A program made the position numbers and the translations under genes. The notes under the pieces were generated by a model. It saw only the letters and a list, made by a program, of their open reading frames with translations, was not told the DNA's origin and did no database searches. Below are positions 25,887-34,705 of a DNA stretch of 64,000 nt, piece after piece (position 1 is the first letter of the stretch; each line of letters begins with the position of its first letter). Source of the stretch: CALAGB01 sp963713965 (GTDB taxonomy: Bacteria; Chloroflexota; Chloroflexia; Thermomicrobiales; Thermomicrobiaceae); assembly GCA_963713965.1 (NCBI GenBank), contig OY970217.1:2108001-2172000 (forward strand). Reading direction: 5' to 3'.

Positions 25887-27535
25887 TGTTCCGTTCGGTC
25901 TTCCTCAAGACACTGCGCGATCAGCGCTGGCCGGTCCTCATCTGGAGCGTCATCGTCACGCTGGTGACGGTGGCGGGCTATGAGGCCTACAAGCAAGTCA
26001 ACCCGACGCAGATTGCCAGCCTAGCCAACAACAAGGCGTTCGTCTTCTTCAACGATCCGGTCGAGGTGGGGACTGCCTCCGGTTTCGTCACGTTCCGCTA
26101 TGGCTTTTTCTTCTCGCTGGTCCTCTGCATCTTCGTTGTGATCCTCGGGGGGCGACTGTTGCGGGGCGAGGAGTCACGCGGCTCGCTTGAGCTATTGCTG
26201 GCCCGGCCGCTCTCACGTGGGCGACTCTTCGTCCAAAAAGTTCTGGCAACCGTCGTCTCTATCCTGATTCTGGGACTGGCCTTTTCAATCGGAGCGCTCA
26301 TCGGGGAGGATCGGCTCCATCTGACCGTTTCCGTGAGCGGAGCTCTACTGGCCGGCCTGAACGTCAGCGCCCTCCTCTTCTTTTACGCCATGCTGGCTCT
26401 CTTCATCTCGCAATATACGCAGACGGCCAATGCTGCAGCCGGGATCGCGGGCGGTATCTACGCGCTGGCGTTCGTCCTCGATGGGACCGGCCGCGTCTAC
26501 CCTTCGGCTGCCTGGGTGCGCCGGTTGTCGCCCAACTATTACTACAACCTGAGCAAGCCGCTGATTTCCAGCTACGGAACCGACGCCGCCGCGCTGACCT
26601 TCGTACTGGTGCTTGGCCTGGTCCTGCTTGCGCTCAGCGCCGTCGTCTTCTTGCGGCGGGACGTGGGGTCGGTGGCGGAGCTGCCGTTCATTGGCGGACG
26701 AATACGCACGAATCACCAACGGTCGGAAAGTGTGCTCGAGCGATCGGCCCACGATCGCTGGTTGACGTCGGTGCTGATGCGGTCGCTGCGCGCTGCCGCG
26801 CCGGCGTTGGGCTGGTGGACGCTTGGCGTCTTCATATACGCCGCCTATGGCACCGGAATCGCCAAGTCTTCGGAAGATCAGTTGCGCGAGGCGCTCAAAG
26901 GCTCGCCGATCGTGAGCAAGGTGTTCGGCGACGCGCTGCTGGCCTCGAACAACGGCTTCCTCTCTCTCATCGTCTTTCTCTTCGCGGCCATCATCGCCAT
27001 GCTCTACGCGTTGATCAGGGCCAACCAGTGGCCCAGCGATCAGGACAACGGACGGCTCGATATGGTGCTGAGCACGCCGCATCCGCGCTGGATGGTGGCG
27101 CTGCAGTCGTATCTGGCGGCGTTCGTCGCCTTCCTCGTACTGGCGGTGGCGACCGGAACGGGGGTGATGGCGGCAGGCTGGGTCACGCATCTCACCATCG
27201 ACGCCGGGCGGGTCTATGGAGCGGCCATCGCATTCACGCCCCCGATGGCGCTGATTGCCGGCGCGGTCTATGCACTGGGCGCACGGCTGCGCTCCGGAAG
27301 CGTGATGGGGATCGTCGGCAGCTACCTGGTACTGGCCTTTTTCATGGATCTGCTGCGCTCGCTGCTCAACTTCCCGAGTTGGGCGGACAACCTCTCGATC
27401 TTCAACGCTTACGGACAGCCGATGCTGGATGGCGTGAACTGGCTGGCGTCCGGCACGATGCTTGGGCTGGCCATTCTCTTCACCGCCGTCGGCGTCTACC
27501 TCTTCCAGATCGGGGATTTGCGGCAGGGCGGGTGA
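25883..27535 (+). CDS. ABC-2 exporter permease, tandem two-domain type
   Basis: 550 residues with about 12 spans in two halves, so one chain may form the whole membrane unit. The first half starts LKTLRDQRWPVLIWSVIV and carries GGRLLRGEESRGSLELLLARPLSRGR; the second carries NQWPSDQDNGRLDMVLSTPHPRW. The E-x-G/L-D-L/M-L-L-x-x-P-x-R-R signature appears in both halves, which indicates internal duplication. It works with the ATPase encoded immediately upstream. No regulator is adjacent. Confidence 0.9.
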   Translation: MMFRSVFLKTLRDQRWPVLIWSVIVTLVTVAGYEAYKQVNPTQIASLANNKAFVFFNDPVEVGTASGFVTFRYGFFFSLVLCIFVVILGGRLLRGEESRGSLELLLARPLSRGRLFVQKVLATVVSILILGLAFSIGALIGEDRLHLTVSVSGALLAGLNVSALLFFYAMLALFISQYTQTANAAAGIAGGIYALAFVLDGTGRVYPSAAWVRRLSPNYYYNLSKPLISSYGTDAAALTFVLVLGLVLLALSAVVFLRRDVGSVAELPFIGGRIRTNHQRSESVLERSAHDRWLTSVLMRSLRAAAPALGWWTLGVFIYAAYGTGIAKSSEDQLREALKGSPIVSKVFGDALLASNNGFLSLIVFLFAAIIAMLYALIRANQWPSDQDNGRLDMVLSTPHPRWMVALQSYLAAFVAFLVLAVATGTGVMAAGWVTHLTIDAGRVYGAAIAFTPPMALIAGAVYALGARLRSGSVMGIVGSYLVLAFFMDLLRSLLNFPSWADNLSIFNAYGQPMLDGVNWLASGTMLGLAILFTAVGVYLFQIGDLRQGG

Positions 27536-27798
27536 GGGGGAGATTTGCCTGGAGTCAAGTCAGCCGCGCATCGACATTCGCAAATCGGATCGGTGATCGG
27601 TCACCATCGCCTTGGGGAACGTGGTTTTCGAGAAATTGATTCGGTACTACGAGCGTGTCATCCTCATGCATTTGCCTCTATCGGCCGTGGCACACCGATG
27701 AGCATCACGACTACTCGACGAATCCCGTATTCAACCAACTATTTCGTTAATCACCGTTGGTCCCGGGCAACGTTGATAGGCCATATCATAGCCATTCG

Positions 27799-28191
27799 TC
27801 AGTGGTTCCGCATCGTCTTGATTTGAGCCGCGATGAGATAGAGATAGCACAGTACACAGATGACAGGCACGGCGATAAGCAAACTTCGCTCCCGAAGCTG
27901 ATCAATTCCAAACCACAGCATGAGTGTGAACGGGATCGAATACAAGATGAGTGTCGACCATTCATCCAGAGCTCGATCGCGACGCGAATTCGGAGTCCAA
28001 CGAACGCGACGGCGTAATTCAAGAGTGACGATGATGACGGTTAGCAGCATAACGATAGGAAACGCCATGAAATAGAAATAGATCTGCTTGCCGATGCCAT
28101 CCGGCAGAAGAAGGCCGAGGCCGAACACAGTTGCCGCGACGAGAACGGAAACAAAGAGCCCTATGAGCGCGGCAAGCGAGCGAGGCATCAT
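27799..28191 (-). CDS. Small membrane protein, four predicted spans
   Basis: 130 residues from ATG 28191, which overlaps the stop of the upstream gene by four bases. Hydrophobic segments are SLAALIGLFVSVLVAATVFG, YFMAFPIVMLLTVIIVTL, LILYSIPFTLMLWFGI and LLIAVPVICVLCYLYLIA. A basic loop RRRVRWTPNSRRDRALDEW lies between spans 2 and 3. I do not recognise the family. A second in-frame ATG follows directly. Function unknown; it is probably a partner of the membrane protein encoded just upstream. Confidence 0.65.
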   Translation of the reverse strand: MMPRSLAALIGLFVSVLVAATVFGLGLLLPDGIGKQIYFYFMAFPIVMLLTVIIVTLELRRRVRWTPNSRRDRALDEWSTLILYSIPFTLMLWFGIDQLRERSLLIAVPVICVLCYLYLIAAQIKTMRNH

Positions 28192-28496
28192 GGCGTCGGT
28201 GCCGATTCGTGACGGCGCTTTTCGCGATGGAGGGTCACGACACCCACGATCATGAGAATCAACGCAATGATGGCCATTGCCAGTGAAACATCGGGTGATG
28301 GACCAGCTGTGGAGAGCAATTCCGCGCTTCCTATCAACAAATAGGAGAGGCCGGCCGCAATTCCGCCATAGGACAGCCCTGTCGACACCCACTTGAACGC
28401 GAACACTGATTTTGGCAGAACTCCTGGACGAATGGCGTCAATGAGCCAAACTCCTCCAAGTATGATGAAGAGAACTTCCGAGGCGATCTTAATCAA
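28188..28496 (-). CDS. Small membrane protein, three predicted spans
   Basis: 102 residues if started at TTG 28496, which has a strong AAGGAAGG five bases upstream. The frame is open further upstream with an ATG at 28553, but that has no binding site. Spans are IASEVLFIILGGVWLIDA, GLSYGGIAAGLSYLLIG and LAMAIIALILMIVGVVTL, with a charged C-terminus HREKRRHESAPTP. Its stop overlaps the next ATG (ATGA), so the two proteins are probably made in equal amounts. The family is not recognised. Confidence 0.6.
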   Translation of the reverse strand: MIKIASEVLFIILGGVWLIDAIRPGVLPKSVFAFKWVSTGLSYGGIAAGLSYLLIGSAELLSTAGPSPDVSLAMAIIALILMIVGVVTLHREKRRHESAPTP

Positions 28497-28679
28497 GACA
28501 GCCTTCCTTCGTTCCAGAACCACGTACTGCAGATTACTCCATGAATGAATCATGAGCAAGTGACAATCATGTCTTTGATCGACTTCTGTTTGGCCGAGAC
28601 TGTCGTGCTCCTGACCGCCTGCCGCTACAATGGCCAGACGGGATGGGAAGTCGCCGAAATTGGAAACGAGGAAACAACA

Positions 28680-29828
28680 ATGCGTGATCTGAGTCAGACG
28701 CTCCGAGGCAAGTACGTCAACGTGGAGAACCTGCGCAAGACGGTGGACGACGGTCCGTATGACGCCGTCATCGCCATGTCGCCCGAGAACGTCCCCTACT
28801 ACAGCGGCTTTTACAACATGGACCTGCGTACGTTGCCGGAGCGCTTCCACTTCGTCATCTGGCCGCGCGGGGAAGAGCCCGCTTTCGTGGTGGTGCAGCG
28901 GCGCGCCGACACCGTGCGGCCAGAGGAGACTTTCATCACCGACGTACGCGGCTATGAGGGTGAGGGACTCGACTCGATGCGCGTGGTGGCTGAAGTGCTG
29001 CAGGGGCATGGCATCACCAGCGGAAAAGTCGGCATTGAAGGGCGCAATTTCCCGGGCGGCCATCTCATGGAATTGCAGCGGCGCCTGCCCAACGTCAGCT
29101 TCGAGGACGCCTACTACTTCCTGGAGAGCGTGCGGCTGATCAAGACGCCCGCCGAGATCGAGACGATCACCCGCGTCAATCTCATGACGACGGCCGCCAT
29201 CGACGCTGCCTGGAAGGCTGCCACACCGGGCGAGACCGAGCGCGCCATCATGGCCCGCATGCAATTCGAGCTGATGAACCGGGGCGCCGACATGGTCACC
29301 GCGCCGCTCCTCGCGGCCGGATCGCGCAGCGGCATGTGGCACGCGACGGCCGCCGACCTGCCGGTCGAGAGCGGCATGATTCTCAAGACTGACTTCGGCG
29401 GCACGCTGGACGGCTATTACTCCGACATCGCGCGTACGGCGGTCATGGGCAAAGCCAGCGACGCCCAGAAGGAGATGCACGCCAAGCTGACTGAGATCAA
29501 GGACCGGGTCATCTTCGGCATCAAGCCCGAGATGCCGGCCTCAGCTATCGCCAACCTCGGCATGCAGGCTTACGCCGATCTCGGACTCGAGTTCAAGTGG
29601 AGCATCATCGGCCACAGCATCGGCATGGGGCTGCACGAATCGCCGCAGATCTATAGCTGGGTCGACGAGCCGGTGCTGCCGGGGATGGCCATGATGATCG
29701 AAATTGGCTACAACGAGTACCCCGAGGACAGCTTTCACGTCGAGGATCTGATCCTGATCAACGAGAACGACGCCGAGTATCTGACCGACCCCGAGTCGCA
29801 CCGGCACATCTGGGAGCTCGGCGTATAA
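28680..29828 (+). CDS. M24-family aminopeptidase (Xaa-Pro dipeptidase-like)
   Basis: 382 residues from ATG 28680 (GAGGAAA upstream; the open frame back to 28545 overlaps the divergent gene and is rejected). The N-terminal creatinase-like domain spans residues about 1-150. The pita-bread domain supplies the five metal ligands: KTDFGG, YSDIARTA, IGHSIGMGLHE, MIEIGYNE and FHVEDLILI, expected to hold two divalent metals. It cleaves N-terminal residues before proline or related dipeptides; some family members act on other substrates, so exact specificity is open. Confidence 0.9.
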   Translation: MRDLSQTLRGKYVNVENLRKTVDDGPYDAVIAMSPENVPYYSGFYNMDLRTLPERFHFVIWPRGEEPAFVVVQRRADTVRPEETFITDVRGYEGEGLDSMRVVAEVLQGHGITSGKVGIEGRNFPGGHLMELQRRLPNVSFEDAYYFLESVRLIKTPAEIETITRVNLMTTAAIDAAWKAATPGETERAIMARMQFELMNRGADMVTAPLLAAGSRSGMWHATAADLPVESGMILKTDFGGTLDGYYSDIARTAVMGKASDAQKEMHAKLTEIKDRVIFGIKPEMPASAIANLGMQAYADLGLEFKWSIIGHSIGMGLHESPQIYSWVDEPVLPGMAMMIEIGYNEYPEDSFHVEDLILINENDAEYLTDPESHRHIWELGV

Positions 29829-29866
29829 GCATCTAAGCGGTCGCGCTCGAACCCTCGCGTGGATTT

Positions 29867-29891
29867 GGGGCGGTCAACAGCGGACCGCCCC
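29867..29891 (+). terminator. Terminator after the M24 peptidase
   Basis: GGGGCGGTC (29867-29875) pairs with GACCGCCCC (29883-29891) around seven bases, followed by ATTTATTTGG. It lies 38 bases past the stop, between convergent genes. Confidence 0.8.
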
Positions 29892-29905
29892 ATTTATTTG
29901 GAGGA

Positions 29906-30193
29906 TCAGCAGCCGCGACCGACCACCGCCTCGCAGGGTGATGCTGGGAAGATCTCGACCGTGCCAACCTGGCTGAACGGCCGCATTAACTGGCTGATCT
30001 GCTCTTCCCCGGGTGCGTCCACGATCAGATAGAGCCTGTGCGCACCGTTGATGACCGCTTCTCCATGAATTTTGACATCATGCGCCGCCGCGTTCTTCGC
30101 GGAGAGGTGCGTGAGGAGCATCGGACCCATCTGTGGGTCCCGCGCCGGACAGGTTTCGGCCGAGTGTTGGTGCTGAACGACGAAGAGAGACAT
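29906..30193 (-). CDS. Small uncharacterised protein (dimeric alpha/beta-barrel-like)
   Basis: 95 residues: MSLFVVQHQHSAETCPAR, then PQMGPMLLTHLSAKNAA, HRLYLIVDAPGEEQISQLM and PFSQVGTVEIFPASPCEAVV, ending RGC. Several related short proteins with VxHxHxxExCPA and ASxC exist in actinobacteria and Chloroflexota (recalled, not searched). The strand-helix-strand pattern suggests a ferredoxin-like fold. The conserved His and Cys might bind metal. It lies 33 bases downstream of the carbonic anhydrase gene on the same strand and is likely in its operon. Confidence 0.6.
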   Translation of the reverse strand: MSLFVVQHQHSAETCPARDPQMGPMLLTHLSAKNAAAHDVKIHGEAVINGAHRLYLIVDAPGEEQISQLMRPFSQVGTVEIFPASPCEAVVGRGC

Positions 30194-30226
30194 AACGCTT
30201 TCCTCCCCAAAAAGCTGGAATCTTCA

Positions 30227-30721
30227 TTACCCAACTGGTTCGATGCGCCCGGTATTGACGTCATAGATGAAGCCGCTGACCGTGACGCCTTCGTCGATGA
30301 ACGGGTGGTTGCGAATGGTTGCGACATCATCTCGAACGCTTTGCGCCAGGTCGGAGAACGGCAGAAAGTCGATGTGATCGGCTGACGCGCCGAAGCGGTC
30401 CGAGAGCTTCGCTTGCAGGTCCTCGTTGCGGAAGCTCAGCATGCCGCAATCGGCGTGATGAATCACGACCACCTCGTTGGTACCCAACAACTGCTGCGAG
30501 ATGATCAACGACCGTAGGGCGTCCTGATCGGCACGGCCACCGGCATTGCGGATGATGTGGGCGTCTCCCTCTTCCAGGCCGAGGAAGCGGGCGGGGTCAA
30601 GCCGCGCGTCCATGCAGGTGAGGACTGCCACCTGACGAGCTGGTGGAACAGGGAGATCTCCCTTGTCGAAGTTCGCGGAGTAGCGTGCGTTGGCTTCCTG
30701 AAATTCTGGAACAACTGACAC
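30227..30721 (-). CDS. Beta-class carbonic anhydrase
   Basis: 164 residues that interconvert CO2 and bicarbonate at a zinc site. Zinc ligands are Cys in VLTCMDARLD and His/Cys in VIHHADCGM; the Asp/Arg dyad of CMDAR is intact. I start at GTG 30721 (GAGGGAA, five bases upstream), although the frame is open to 30919. The length is that of the short bacterial clade (about 165). It is probably co-transcribed with the 95-residue protein gene downstream. Confidence 0.9.
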   Translation of the reverse strand: MSVVPEFQEANARYSANFDKGDLPVPPARQVAVLTCMDARLDPARFLGLEEGDAHIIRNAGGRADQDALRSLIISQQLLGTNEVVVIHHADCGMLSFRNEDLQAKLSDRFGASADHIDFLPFSDLAQSVRDDVATIRNHPFIDEGVTVSGFIYDVNTGRIEPVG

Positions 30722-31197
30722 GATAATTCCCTCTCGTAGCGAGCGGAGCGCGTCGACACACGTGCCCGAATGCGAGGCAACCGGCAACGTCTCCACAAAT
30801 GATGTTGTCTTCAGACAAACCGGTGAGAGCCTGGGCGACCGTCCGGTGCGCTCAGGCGACGGTACAGGAGCAGATTCTGGGCCAGATGGCAAACAAGGCG
30901 GCAACCGAACGGGAAGCATCGGCCCGTGTCGTGATCAGCTTTGCGGTGATGTGTAGATCAGTGGTGCTCATCGACGGCCTTCGACCAACGAACGAGACGG
31001 GCCAATGTACCCTCGTAACGACGAGCAGCGTACGTCTATTCCACCTTGTTCGCCGCGGCACAATGCGACTGTCAAGGGTCTGTAACGGTGTCGTGCGGGG
31101 TGAGGCTCGAAGGGCGAGGACGTTGATCGACGATCGACGATGCGCGCCACAAACAGTGTCGTTCTCCCCGGCAGCGGGGCTTGACGGGATACTGGCA
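30722..31197. other. Intergenic region, no gene recognised
   Basis: About 475 bases. Overlapping frames on both strands are open, but none shows a family pattern or a good start. It must hold the carbonic anhydrase promoter. Confidence 0.4.
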
Positions 31198-31545
31198 CTA
31201 CGGCTGTGAGCCGTCGCCGTAGCCCTTTCCGGCCACGTACTCTTCGCCGGTCAGCATGGTGATGACGGCGATGGCGTGGTGCAATTCACGGCCTTTGGCG
31301 AGCTGCGCACAAGCGATCTCAGCTACTGTTTCATCGCCCAACGACATCTGCAGCAATAGGCGCGCTTCCAGCGGTTCGACGCCGTGCGTCATCGCCAGGC
31401 GCTGCACGGCGGATTCTTCCCGTTCGGCCACCTCACGCAGCTTGCGCGGTAGATCCTCGCGGTCGAGCCCCTCGTCGCGCATCTCCTGATAGATCTTGCG
31501 CGCCTTTAGTCGAGCCAGTCGACTCCAGGTAGATTGATCGTACAT
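31198..31545 (-). CDS. Hypothetical helical protein
   Basis: 115 residues starting at ATG 31545 with GGGAGC six bases upstream. It is almost wholly alpha-helical by pattern: RLARLKARKIYQEMRDEG, REVAEREESAVQRLAMTHG, LLLQMSLGDETVAEIA, then MLTGEEYVAGKGYG. It has no signal peptide and no cysteine cluster. The family is not recognised. It is divergent from the epimerase gene, about 210 bases apart. Confidence 0.55.
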   Translation of the reverse strand: MYDQSTWSRLARLKARKIYQEMRDEGLDREDLPRKLREVAEREESAVQRLAMTHGVEPLEARLLLQMSLGDETVAEIACAQLAKGRELHHAIAVITMLTGEEYVAGKGYGDGSQP

Positions 31546-31753
31546 GGTGTTGCTCCCATCTCACGGTTGTGGTGAAAGATGAAACTGGTGGAACCGTGAC
31601 GAGTGCATCCGTGATAAACGAATGCCGGGAATGGTGCGACATAATCACCTATATCTGTCAAATTGTACCAAGGCTGTCCAGTTTGACCCGGCATGACGGC
31701 ACGTTCGCTGCTATCCTGTGCCGAATGGAATTGGCAGCATTGGAGGTCGACGT

Positions 31754-32767
31754 ATGCGCGTGCTGGTCATCGGCGGGACCCAATTCATCGGTCCATATGT
31801 GGTGCGGCGTCTCAGCCGTGATGGGCATGAGGTCGCGGTCTTTCATCGCGGGCAGACCGAGGCGAAGCTCCCGCGTGACGTGCGGCACATCCACGGCGAT
31901 CGCGCGGATATGGCGCAATTCGTGGATACATTTCGCGACTTCGCGCCGGAGGTCGTCATCGATATGCGCGCGCTAACCGAGTCGGACGTGTGCCACACCG
32001 TCGACGCCGTGCGCGGCATCGCGCGTCGTATCGTGGCCATCAGCAGCATGGACGTCTACCACGCTTACGGCATCTTAACCGGCTTCGAAGAGGGCCCGGT
32101 GCAGCCGATGCCGCTTACCGAAGACTCGCCCGTGCGCTCGAAGCTCTATCTTTATAGAGGTACGCAGAATTCGCGGCTGCCCGACGTCGACAACTACGAC
32201 AAGATCATGGTCGAGCGAGTCGTGCTCGGCAACGACGATCTTCCCGGCACTGTGCTGCGCTTGCCGGTGGTCTACGGACCCGGCGACGGCCAGCATCGGT
32301 TGTGGCCGTACCTCAAGCGTATGGATGATGGTCGAGCCACAATTCTGCTCGGTGAACGTGCGGCTAAGCGCCGATTCGCCCGTTCCTTCGTCGACAACGT
32401 CGCCGCCGCCATCGTCCGGACCGTGACCGACGAGCGCGCCGCCGGGCGGATCTACAACGTCTCCGAGCCGGAGTCTCTGGCTGAGGCCGATTGGATCGCG
32501 CAGGTTGCGAAGCAGGTGGGTTGGACCGGCCAGGTCGTGACGTTGCCGGACGAGGAGATGCCCGAGCACCTGCGGGAATCGGGGGCGATCGAGCAGGAGA
32601 TGGTGGCCGACTCGACGCGCATTCGCCACGAGCTTGGCTTCCGGGAAGAGGTCGGGCGTGAAGAGGCGCTCGATCAGACGATCGCTTGGGAGCGCCAGAG
32701 CCCGCCGCCGGAGGATCCGGCCCGCTTCGACTACGCCGCGGAAGACGCGGTGCTGGCCGAACGTTAG
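31754..32767 (+). CDS. NAD-dependent epimerase/dehydratase-like protein
   Basis: 337 residues from ATG 31754 (GGAGG upstream). The Rossmann motif is VLVIGGTQFIGPYVVRRL. The catalytic region reads SSMDVYHAYG and later VDNYDKIMVERV, a Tyr-x-x-x-Lys variant like those in CSP41/RNA-binding-type SDRs. LRLPVVYGPGDGQHRLW and FVDNVAAAIV are typical of the extended SDR group. The substrate is not predictable. A hairpin 50 bases after the stop may terminate transcription before the PIG-L gene, which has its own good binding site. Confidence 0.82.
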   Translation: MRVLVIGGTQFIGPYVVRRLSRDGHEVAVFHRGQTEAKLPRDVRHIHGDRADMAQFVDTFRDFAPEVVIDMRALTESDVCHTVDAVRGIARRIVAISSMDVYHAYGILTGFEEGPVQPMPLTEDSPVRSKLYLYRGTQNSRLPDVDNYDKIMVERVVLGNDDLPGTVLRLPVVYGPGDGQHRLWPYLKRMDDGRATILLGERAAKRRFARSFVDNVAAAIVRTVTDERAAGRIYNVSEPESLAEADWIAQVAKQVGWTGQVVTLPDEEMPEHLRESGAIEQEMVADSTRIRHELGFREEVGREEALDQTIAWERQSPPPEDPARFDYAAEDAVLAER

Positions 32768-32816
32768 ATTTATCTCCTTTCGCAACAGATATGTTGTTTT
32801 CTGAAACGACTTTGTC

Positions 32817-32858
32817 ACGACTCCCCACTTACCATCGAAAGTGCGGGTGGGGAGTCGT
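32817..32858 (+). terminator. Long hairpin after the epimerase gene
   Basis: ACGACTCCCCAC (32817-32828) pairs perfectly with GTGGGGAGTCGT (32847-32858) around 18 bases. No T-run follows, so its action as a terminator is uncertain. Confidence 0.55.
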
Positions 32859-32960
32859 TCTGCTCATCGGTCCCTCACACTTCCAATGGCAAGCAATCCC
32901 CCACTCGCGCAACGTTTCACGCCTACTGCCAGCCGAATGTAGCCGAGCGAGGACACGCAA

Positions 32961-33689
32961 ATGAGCGCTTCACACGTCGATTTCATGGTCGTTTCGGCCC
33001 ATCCCGATGACGCCGAGGTGCAGATGGGCGGCACCATCGTGAAGCTGGTGCGCCAGGGGATGCAGGGCATGCTGATCGACCTGTGCGACGGCGAGCCCTC
33101 CGACTTCGATGCACCAGGTGAGCGGGTGCTGCAGGCGCAACGTGCGGCCGAGATCCTGGGTGTGGAGCGCATTCTCTTGCCCTTTCAGGACCGCATGATT
33201 CAGGACACCATCGAGATCCGATTGGCAGTAGCGCGTGAGATCCGCCGTCTGCGTCCGCGCACCGTCTACTCGACTTCAGCGGCCTGCGTGCATCCGGACC
33301 ATGAGGCCATGGAGCCGATCGCCCGGGCGGCGGTGTTTTACGCGCGGTTGAAGCACTGGGATCGTGTACCGGGCGGCGAGGCGCTGGCCGACACCGAGCC
33401 GTGGGAGGTCGATCGTCTCTTCTTCCCACATTGCAAGCTCGAGCCGGTCTGGGGTGATTTTGCCTTCGCGGTCGACGTCTCGGAGACCTACGACGTCAAG
33501 CAGCGAGCGCTGGCGGAATATCGCTCGATCTTCAAGGTAGATGAAGGGGATCGGCTGCTGCAGCTCTACGAGGCGGAGGACGCGCACATGGGGCGACTGG
33601 CTGGTGTGCGCTACGCCGAGATCTTCCGAGCGCACAGTCCGCTAGTGGTCGATGATCCGACCATCTTTCTGCCGGGCGTCCACGCCTGA
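32961..33689 (+). CDS. PIG-L family zinc deacetylase (BshB-like)
   Basis: 242 residues. Zinc motifs are VVSAHPDDAEVQMGG (His-Pro-Asp-Asp) and SAACVHPDHEAM (distal His). GMLIDLCDGEPSDFD, RAAEILGVERILLPFQDR and the His-rich RLFFPHCK also fit the LmbE fold. Such enzymes deacetylate N-acetylglucosaminyl conjugates in bacillithiol or mycothiol synthesis or in secondary metabolism. No partner glycosyltransferase or ligase is nearby, so the role is open. GAGG lies seven bases before the ATG. Confidence 0.85.
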   Translation: MSASHVDFMVVSAHPDDAEVQMGGTIVKLVRQGMQGMLIDLCDGEPSDFDAPGERVLQAQRAAEILGVERILLPFQDRMIQDTIEIRLAVAREIRRLRPRTVYSTSAACVHPDHEAMEPIARAAVFYARLKHWDRVPGGEALADTEPWEVDRLFFPHCKLEPVWGDFAFAVDVSETYDVKQRALAEYRSIFKVDEGDRLLQLYEAEDAHMGRLAGVRYAEIFRAHSPLVVDDPTIFLPGVHA

Positions 33690-33766
33690 GTCAACGGCAT
33701 CCCTCGATCTCGGCCGTCACATCCTGGTCATGACGCTGGCACGGCTCGGTTTCAGGAGTCGCATCA

Positions 33767-34123
33767 TCACTCGAGCCAATACTTTTGACCGATCGCGTCT
33801 GGACCGGCCAACAAGAGCGTATCCAACGCGGTGGCGAGACGTCCGACGGTGCGAGCATCGGAGCGTGGGTATCGTCGATGGCTCGTGAGAATCAGTCCAG
33901 CATGAGTTTCGACGCGTTCATGGTGTGCCGCAGCCAGTGGCAGGCAGTCAGCGACGTTCTCCGTCAACACCGTCCATCCTTCGACCCGTGCAGTCGCGAA
34001 GATGACGTCGTCTGGCTGTCCGCGGAGATCGGGTCGCTTCGCCACTCCTATCACGTCGTGGCCGCGACGGCGCAGCTCGACGGCGATCGCCAGTGGCCAC
34101 ATCTCGTCGAGTAGGAGCTTCAC
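33767..34123 (-). CDS. DUF5615-like PIN-fold toxin
   Basis: 118 residues starting at GTG 34123, which overlaps the antitoxin stop (GTGA). KLLLDEMWPLAIAVELRRRG, then HDVIGVAKRPDLRG, DDVIFATARVEGWTVLTENV and a C-terminal LATALDTLLLAG match PIN-like DUF5615 proteins. Acidic residues D6, E7, the DD pair and E after LT could form the RNase site. It is paired with an RHH/DUF433 protein, as in proposed type II systems. Toxicity is inferred only. Confidence 0.72.
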   Translation of the reverse strand: MKLLLDEMWPLAIAVELRRRGHDVIGVAKRPDLRGQPDDVIFATARVEGWTVLTENVADCLPLAAAHHERVETHAGLILTSHRRYPRSDARTVGRLATALDTLLLAGPDAIGQKYWLE

Positions 34124-34542
34124 GAGCCGAGGAGAGATCGCTCGCGGCGCCAGCGGGTTTCAGCCAATGTCGCTTCCTCGTCGACGTGGCGGATCCAGGC
34201 GTTGATCTCGTCAGCGTACTCCGCATAATAGCCGACCGCGGCACGTACCTGGACAGGGGTGAGGCCACTCAATTCGGCGGTCTGTTGGATCCGATCCTCA
34301 GATGGAGAGAGCCCCAGGAAGAGACGGATCACCTCCCAAACATCCGGCGCGTCCGCCAATCCAGGCCGGCGTCCTGCTGGCCCGGAGCGAAAGACGATAC
34401 CGGGATGAGCAGCCATGCGCAAGCCCTCCTCTAAGAGGCGCTTCGCCAACTGGGAACGGTTCTCACCGGTCCGTCGGCTCTCCATGTCAAGCTCCGCAAA
34501 GGTGTCAGCATCAAGTCGAACTGAGAGATGACGGCTGCTCAT
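34120..34542 (-). CDS. RHH/DUF433-type antitoxin
   Basis: 140 residues from ATG 34542 (AGGAAA upstream). The frame is open to 34608, but that stretch holds the repeat operators. The N-terminal ribbon-helix-helix is SSRHLSVRLDADTFAELDME then GENRSQLAKRLLEEGL. After a linker, GLADAPDVWEVIRLFLGLS and TPVQVRAAVGYYAEYADEI are the DUF433 helices. The RHH part should bind DNA and repress its own promoter, and the C-terminus should bind the toxin encoded downstream with a 4-base overlap. Confidence 0.75.
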   Translation of the reverse strand: MSSRHLSVRLDADTFAELDMESRRTGENRSQLAKRLLEEGLRMAAHPGIVFRSGPAGRRPGLADAPDVWEVIRLFLGLSPSEDRIQQTAELSGLTPVQVRAAVGYYAEYADEINAWIRHVDEEATLAETRWRRERSLLGS

Positions 34543-34570
34543 GACGCGTTTCCTGTTTGTTGCCACGAAT

Positions 34571-34600
34571 GTCACACAGTGTAACACAGTGTAACACGAG
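34571..34600 (-). promoter_or_regulatory. Three tandem 10-bp repeats upstream of the RHH antitoxin
   Basis: The plus strand reads TGTCACACAG, TGTAACACAG, TGTAACACGA with no gap: three copies of TGTaACACaG at one helical turn. They begin 28 bases upstream of the start at 34542. RHH regulators commonly bind short repeats spaced about one turn apart, so this is the probable operator. Confidence 0.65.
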
Positions 34601-34705
34601 CGCCGCACACGTTAATGAAGCCTTGGATCATGCTCAGCGGGACTCGATGAAAATCGAACCATACGCTGCCGTTTGGCCGCGTCGATCGTCTGATAGGTGC
34701 TGAAG

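Noticed and set aside
31679..31695. CCAGTTTGACCCGGCA repeated near 39688
   Set aside because: A 16-bp match is unexpected, but no context links the two places and no structure surrounds them.
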